Assembly (NCBI GenBank): GCA_947650285.1 | Contig: CANTFL010000254.1 | Span: forward strand, 62,001 to 126,000 | Direction: 5' to 3' | Source of the DNA: Hyaloperonospora brassicae | Taxonomy: Eukaryota; Oomycota; Peronosporomycetes; Peronosporales; Peronosporaceae | Length of the DNA stretch: 64,000 bases | Shown: piece after piece, positions 57,001-64,000 of the stretch | How positions within the stretch are numbered: position 1 is the stretch's first letter | How the letters are laid out: each line of letters starts with the position of its first letter | Made by a program: the position numbers and the translations under genes | Notes under the pieces: generated by a model | What the model was told of the DNA's origin: nothing | The model's input: the letters and a program-made list of their open reading frames with translations, nothing else | Databases searched by the model: none

Positions 57001-60000
57001 TTTATCGACAGATGTGCATCGACAAAGAATTTTTACAAAGTTACATATCTGGGTCCATGATAGTCGACAGAGCCTCCTTGTTAAGGCAGCTTTTCATAAT
57101 CGACGATGGCGTTGAAGATCATTGTATCACAGAAAACTAAATGAAATTAGTTCTGGCATGCTCAGTTATCTACCAGTTCTTATAGACGTGTCAAGGAATG
57201 GACGTAAAGCTCTATCTTTAATCCCCGTATATTTTTGTTATTGTGAAGAATTAGATGAAGGGGTCAGGCAAACGTTAAAGCCTCCGCGTGCAAATTAGGA
57301 AATCACGCAGAGCTCCTAAAACAATATCAGGTAATGCGTAATAATCACACTTGCGATAAGCACACAAAAAACCTTTTGGTGTATCATTTAAAAGTCCTAC
57401 CACAGCGTATTGCCTCACATCAATTTTGTTAAACATCAAGCGAAGTGATCGACAGCACGCCAGATTGAGATGGGGAAGTGGATCTAAGTTATTGCATATC
57501 CTCAGCTGCGTATCGAACTATCGAAAAGCGATTGGGGTCAATTTAAAAATCCAGCTATATAGATCCATCATTGTAGATTCAATTCAGCCCGCTTTTCTTA
57601 TGTTATTCCCAACACACGGTCGTTTCATGCAGAATTCTACAGATCGTGGTATTTTTATACTCTTAAAAATACTATAAATTATTTGATGCGCTATTTGCCC
57701 TAATTGACTGTTGTGTCTTAGAATATCTCTACATCAGTCTTTCAAGGATCCTTGGCTCATCTTTGATAATCGCGAGATGCTACCAACGTAAATGATAGTA
57801 CTTCTTGCAACAGACGCACCCGCAACTGCGAAGAAACGTTTTTGTTATAATCAATAAGCACGATAATGTGGTATAGTAAGTTGTCAGATCTGGGGCAATA
57901 CAGTCTCAACGTAGTAACACAACAATTGCCAAGCTAGTCGGCGCAGTTAAGCTTGTACGCCGGGTAAATACCCTTCGCGGTTCGCCCTTTCGGGTTCAGT
58001 TGTGGCTCTCTCCTAGCTGATTACACCCAACCACTCACACTCCTTTCCAGAAGACTGCCTAAACTCATCAGCTTCCGTTCCTCCTTTCTTGTGACATCGT
58101 ACCGAAAGGTAGACTTCGGCATTTTCACAGGTCACAATCGGGCGCAGTATACGCCCGACTAGAAGACATAAGATATCCTCGATTAAAGACCCACCGGCTC
58201 GTCTCACGACGATTCTTTGGACAGTGCTGTCTATTGGGTCACTGGCTCGCCGTGCGCGATTCCTAAATCGGTACCGTCTATTGGGTAACCGACTCACCGT
58301 GAGACGAGACTAATATATCACTGGAAGCGTGTAATCGGTACCGGGGGACGACTTAACTCTTGGCGCTTCCAAATCGAGACCTCTACAAGCTATGCTCCTT
58401 GAGGCGACAGCAGGCACAATCCAGTCCACGCACGGACTTACCTTAAAAGTGTACACGTGTCTTGGAATTGGCAATTTCTGCTCTATATTGGTTACATCTT
58501 ATTCTCTACCTGATTTCAAAAGAGCTCGTAAGTTTTTCTCCTTCACTCCCCCTCGCCATACTATACTAATAAATAGTGGGATGGACTGATCATCATCTTG
58601 CTTTATCGTCGGGTCTTTCCACGTCGAGTCTTGGCTCGTCTAGACTTTGCTCATCAATTATTCCCTCATCGAGTATATTTTTTGTCAAGTCTTAACTCGT
58701 CAAGTTCCGATTCGCCGACTTCGATCTGATCCGGCTTCTCTCGACATGTTCGCGACTTATATAATCAAGTCGAAAGTAGGAATACCACGTTTGAAAATTC
58801 CCTACACCTTACTAGAAATTTAAATAGCACATAAGAATTTCTTTAAAATAAACCGATGACAATCCAAATTAATTTTTACTCTTATCGCTGCTCAATCGAC
58901 GAATAGGATCAGCTTTGATCCTTAAACACGTGATAAGTTTTGCTTTTTATTCCTCAGCTAGGCATAATATTGATTATTAAAGAGTCCAGAAACAAGATAA
59001 TGGAGGAATTAAGATTTTGACGGGCTTTTTGGTGGATCAATTTTTAGCACAACTGCACAAGAACAAATTGTAAATCTATACTATACATTAAAGTATCTCT
59101 GTGGATAGGACAAAAGAAGTCAGGATTGAAGTCACGCCCTCTAAATATATCTAGATGCCTAGGCCATGGTCATTTTGAAAAAGAAAGTAAATGAGCTAAA
59201 AACACTGTTTTCTAATATCAATTCAAAGATCGCTGTATTATAGCTAAATAGTAGATAGTGAAGAACTACGCTGTCCGTATCTGCCCCAGGAAGAGGCGAT
59301 AAAAGAAAACTTCCGTAAGCTTAGTAACATATGGCTCAATATTACACTTAAATACTAAAGTCTTAGTGATGAATCGATCAAGCGCAGAAAATTATACGCT
59401 TTATTTGATTGCGCTTTTGAGCAATGACTTCGCAGATCAATTGATTGCTAACGCGTAACTCGAAAATGTACCTGCGTATTGTCCCGTTGAAAAGGTGAGA
59501 ATCTTTACAATTTTTAAGACCGAGTAAATAACCGATATTAAGTTGTCTACCGTGTTATATCAAGGATAAGAGCTCTAGTGACTTGTTAGCGAATAAAGTG
59601 ATGCCAAACGAAGACTACCATTGAATGAGACAATATAGGTCATGTGTTTGTAGCGCTCGATGTCTTGATGACAACGAAAAATCATTACGACGCTCTCGTT
59701 CACGAGTGGAAGCGATCGACAAGCTCTTTGTCAACATAGCAGCGGGAAATGCTAGTAAATGGGATTTCTTACTTATTTATTCGAGGCATCATGGTCGTAT
59801 ATTTACAGAATATTGTCGGATATTTACATCGTCAACAAGATTATTGGTTCAACATGAACAACACAGACGTCAACTCCTATGAAGCGAGTAATTACATATG
59901 TGTGTATATAGAGCGTACCGACATTTCATCAATGTATTCGATGAATAGAAGCTCTAAGATTTGTTTTTGTATAACAGACATCTCTTAAGCAGTACTTAAT

Positions 60001-63000
60001 AATTACAGCGTTGTATTTTTGATATGACCACAGGCTTGTAAAGATTTAGCTAAGTAAATCAATTTTGTCGGCAAAATTTATTCCGAAAATGTCTTCCTCG
60101 GATAACAATTTCGAGAGAGATAAGGCTTGCAAGTTTAGTCCAACAAAATAGTTTCGAATAGTACAGGTCGTCAAAGTCCAGTCCATCATATTGGTGATTC
60201 GGCTTTTATGTCCGCCGAAAGCCAGAACATCAAATTTATCCTCGTCGAAAGGATGATTATGAACGCGTTAAGTCGCCAAGTAGTGCCGAAACGCCCTCAA
60301 CCATTATATAATGTATATGTTTATGATATACAGGCGAAGGACGGGATCGATTCAAAACCAATATGCAATATTGCAAACGATTCATCATATAGCCTAAATC
60401 AGTACGCATTAAAGCTTATATAAAGCTTTCGAAGACCCTCTGCGCGGCCTGGAAAATGCTTTCCGTCAAACCTCGACGAGCATAATATAGTGCATACGGT
60501 ATTAGCTGTAGCGCAAATATCCCAAGTAGGATCAAGGTAAGGACTTTTTACTAGCAAGAAACAATACTAGCTGAAGTTGATCCCGGCCCAGAGACCAATA
60601 GATGCCAACGGTTAGTCTTGTCCAGTACTAAATCATTTGACTAATGAAAGAGATAGTATAAATAAATTCTAGTGACGAGCACCTGGCTCTCGATATTGAA
60701 TGCCAGATGATGCTTCGAGTCGAAAGCTTACGATGCCGGCCAACCATCAAAGCGCTAATATCGTATCTACCCATTCTTTGGTGTGAGGTCACAAAGTGTG
60801 AAAAATAAAGCTGATGAGCTTAGAAAGGCTTCAAAATGTTTTAGCAGCACAATGGCAGCCAGGCAAAATCTGCAACTAGGTCCGGAAGGGCTAAGTGAGA
60901 AGGGTATGGTTTGTCCTATCAGACATTACACTATTACGACTTGACTCGGCGAATTTGCTGTGTTAGTGCGATGAAATGTAATTGTACAGATCTTTGCTAA
61001 AAATTACCCCATATAGTTCATTATTGATTCAGACCATACACCAATACGCAATGCTGTAACTTGGGTACAAGTCTCGTAAAAAATGACGCGATGGCGACCT
61101 TCCTTATCGCAATAACAAATGTGCGAAATGTCTATATATATATTGACTTCACATATCGCTGATGCGCCTTCACCGACACAAATTGAAGCTGGGTATAACA
61201 CCTAACTCAACGATTACAATATTGCGTTGACGAGCCCAAGCGCATAGTACTTAATCTACCCAAAGATATTTTGTATGCGTGCTCATATGTCAGGATAGTA
61301 TGTGCATGGTTATCTCTTACATGTAAACGTTTAAAATGGATGAGATGTGACTGCAGCAAAAGATACCGAATGTATGTACACCACGCAATGAATTGTAGAC
61401 GCTTGACCGTCGACGTCAAGCGGCCATAAGTTGTAAGATCTACATCCATGTATCTGCGGATCACATAGGAGTGTCACGACATACCATTCAGCAGGCATCG
61501 TATTCAAAATTTATACTATGGCGAGAAGAGATATAAACGACACCATTCGTTTCAGTTGGACACTAAACGAACTTATTTTCGATTAGCAAGTTGTGTCACT
61601 ACTGGACATCGAAAAGATGGCCTTATATAAAATCATACCCTTTGTGTGTCCTGACAGATTAAACGCATCTTGTTATCATGAATATGTCTATATAATCTTG
61701 AAAGGTTTCCAAAAAAACTAATTGTGCGTCAGTTGGTGGAATTTACAATATTATACACAACGTCACTATTCATAACCGAAAAATATATATGTGCTCGTGT
61801 CTTACTGACAAAATGTACTCTTACGGGTCACCCTACAGACTTGTGCCCAAAACCTTACTGTTGACGATGGAAAAACTCATCCGACCAAATTCAACTTCTT
61901 GATGGACAATACAATTTTTCTTATAGTCCCGATCGACGTACGCGACCATATGTATACTTGCTTATATGAGACACTGAGTGAAAATCCAAGGACGTCAAGG
62001 TAAAGCATAACATTGTCAAAAACGTCATGTTGAGGGAAGTAATGCATGAAACGCATGATCAAAACTATTTAAATATAAGATTGTCGAAGCCGTTCATGAT
62101 GAGGTCAGTGATATTCGACAGGGAACATGATATTTTGTAACGCCCAAATCAACCACTTATCATTTCGCTGTTTTTATACTTGCTCCTACAATTTTTCTAT
62201 CTTCTCGATCTGCAGTTTTTTGCGGGTCTTCTCCGCATCAAACTTATAATGTTAACTATACAGGTCATTTGATAAGCCCCTACCACTTCAATAGCTAATT
62301 AAGTATCACACAGGTATTCTTGTGTCCAAAAGTGTGACGACAGTCAGACGAAAAACAAATCGCGGCCTCTAAGAAGCAATATTGAGAAAAGTTGACTCGT
62401 ATACTTGATCGAATGCGTATAGCTTTACATGCATAAACGACGTTATTCATGCATCGTCACGCACACATCATTCCCTGAAAATTTCTTACACCTTCCTCGT
62501 ATTATTGCCCTATCTTATTGTATGTGAGGCCCGGCATAAAGATAAAATACTTGAATGAGCAAAAACAAAGAAAGAATTTCAGTCTCCGCTTAGACGTCGA
62601 CAACGTGACTCAGGTCATAATTATAATATCGTCAATCGAGGCGCAAAATGAATAAGCAGTTAAGCGTATTTAACAAAGATATTGGAATGTGAACATCTTT
62701 TGTATCTACTCCAACCTAAACAAATTATCCTTTAACAAGCGATTTATGACCTTTGAGCGGCGAAGCGTAAATGATCCTTAGACTATAGGAATGAGTCAAC
62801 GAACAGTTATGTTGGATCGTAAATCTTCGAGCCGTTTCTTGCGAATATCCATTGAAAGAGGCGCGGGTAAACAGATTTGGGGAGTCAATTATGTGTAAAT
62901 GTATATGCATATAAGCGTGAATGTACCTTCTTCCACCGTTGGGCACTAATATTCCTATCGACAGTTAGAATGACCAAACTCGTATTGAAGGATCAAAAAC

Positions 63001-64000
63001 GGCACAAAAAGCTTGTACTAACCCATTACAAGCTAAATGCACCAACCAAAGCGTTATTAGGTGTCACTTTGCTGCAAGTACGCTGTTTGCACATTTGAAT
63101 GTAAGTCCACTAAACGAAGACGATTAGTAGAAGGTTAAGGAAGAGGTGTATTAAATCTATCGTAAAAAGTGTATAACATGCACCTCTTTTATGCTACTTT
63201 TCCTATGCTGAGATAAAAGTTCCATATATAGCTGCCGGCACACCATCATTGCGCACGTCTCCCAACTATTGGTGACATATTTAGCGAAAATTATGTCCAA
63301 TATAGAGCAATGAAAGGATCTGTGCCACATTTCTTCAACATGCACCCGACCAGGTAATTATTACAGAATATCGTTAGTTATCATGATATTATTATTTACC
63401 CATATTAGGTGTCAACGACATCGAACGAACTCTGCTCTTTACAAGTATATTGCGCAGATGTAAATTTTTGTCGTGTAAAATTAACACTATAGTGCTATAT
63501 GTCATCATTGCAATGTTAATAGAATCACATTAATCTGCGCAAGACGAAAATTTATACAAGATTGTAACGAGACGATATCAATTGTACAAGAAGCATACGA
63601 CTCCTTCGAACAACGAAGGTGGACTTCACGTTGTATGAGTCCCTCATATATTCTAAAATTCACAAAAGCTCCGCACCCTTGTGATGTAAACGAAAGATAT
63701 CTCACAATGATGTATGTGGGTCTATTGACATGTTGCCAGGTAGCCTTAGCTTGATGCCGTCCCATCCATGATTTAACTGAGATTGAAACGGTATCACTCC
63801 CTAGCACATTCCTAGCGGCGACAAGATACCGTATGGGACAGATAAAAACGACGGTATATTGTTGCACTAGACTTTACAGTTTCGTAAAAACAATGTAGCT
63901 TACATAATTATGATGAAGTGTTACGTTTGTCCCAGCCAATGTGCCGGATAAGCTGGCCACTCCCGACACACTCTCTTGTGACATCCTTGATTACTCAAGG
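57001..64000. other. Seven kilobases of AT-rich DNA without a recognised gene
   Basis: Frames stay below about 120 codons and overlap on both strands. A more GC-rich island at 57950-58400 holds the structured repeat annotated separately. Short motifs (cgtcgagtcttggctcgtc and variants) recur near 58610-58720. I could not recognise pol, gag, transposase, tRNA or splice structure anywhere here. Confidence 0.4.
58198..58308. repeat. Inverted-repeat pair enclosing a 47-bp direct repeat
   Basis: ctcgtctcacg (58198-58208) is the perfect reverse complement of cgtgagacgag (58298-58308). Between them gtctattgggt..actggctcgccgtg (58229 on) recurs at 58276 as gtctattgggtaaccgactcaccgtg, and cggtacc occurs at 58269 and again near 58337. 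This may be part of an unidentified LTR or a small structured RNA; nothing decides between them. Confidence 0.6.

Noticed and set aside
1..64000. tRNA, rRNA and secreted effector (RxLR or CRN) genes
   Set aside because: Looked for tRNA arm patterns, and for signal peptides followed by RxLR or LxLFLAK motifs, in every frame of note; none could be supported by eye.

Overview
The window looks like nuclear DNA of an oomycete (Phytophthora or downy-mildew type). Three things point there: an aspartic protease fused to a seven-helix receptor, a fusion known only from oomycetes; ankyrin repeats of the 'VVQWLHxNR' style; and short GT..AG introns (about 58-75 bases). Ordinary genes are few. Most of the recognisable sequence is retrotransposon, some of it nearly intact and some decayed, set in AT-rich DNA with no gene I can name.

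Layout: 1-3861 (-) a nine-exon RecQ helicase running off the left edge. 6612-8606 (+) a decayed ankyrin-repeat gene. 9339-9728 a solo LTR with a 5-bp target duplication. 14590-15575 (-) a gypsy pol relic. 16344-24150 (+) element A, a chromodomain Ty3/gypsy element with near-identical LTRs, a CGAGC target duplication and an intact 1,299-codon pol. 27181-36060 (-) a broken LINE. About 36530-36807 (-) an LTR relic. 39407-41725 (+) the AP5-type protease-receptor fusion. 41902-44252 (-) a two-exon C2H2 zinc-finger protein, convergent with AP5. 47084-55071 (+) element B, a second and more decayed chromodomain gypsy element. 55072-55442 an LTR relic of the element A family. 56622-56830 a gag relic. 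From there to 64000 I see short repeats only.

The most interesting signal is shared by elements A and B, whose gag, pol and LTRs are otherwise well diverged. First, both carry a long antisense reading frame between the end of integrase and the 3' LTR. It starts 60-85 bp inside the 3' LTR, ends in a coiled coil, overlaps the sense-strand chromodomain in the same relative phase in both elements, and stops at exactly the homologous pol codon pair. In B, one missing base breaks the sense chromodomain and the antisense frame at the same point. Second, both gag-pol junctions have a textbook -1 frameshift layout: a slippery heptamer in the gag frame, a 7-9 nt spacer, then a hairpin that holds the gag TAG stop in its 5' arm, with pol in the -1 frame.

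Element B also carries two different U3 types in its LTRs and has no target duplication, so it is probably a recombinant. All calls come from reading the sequence; no database search was run.
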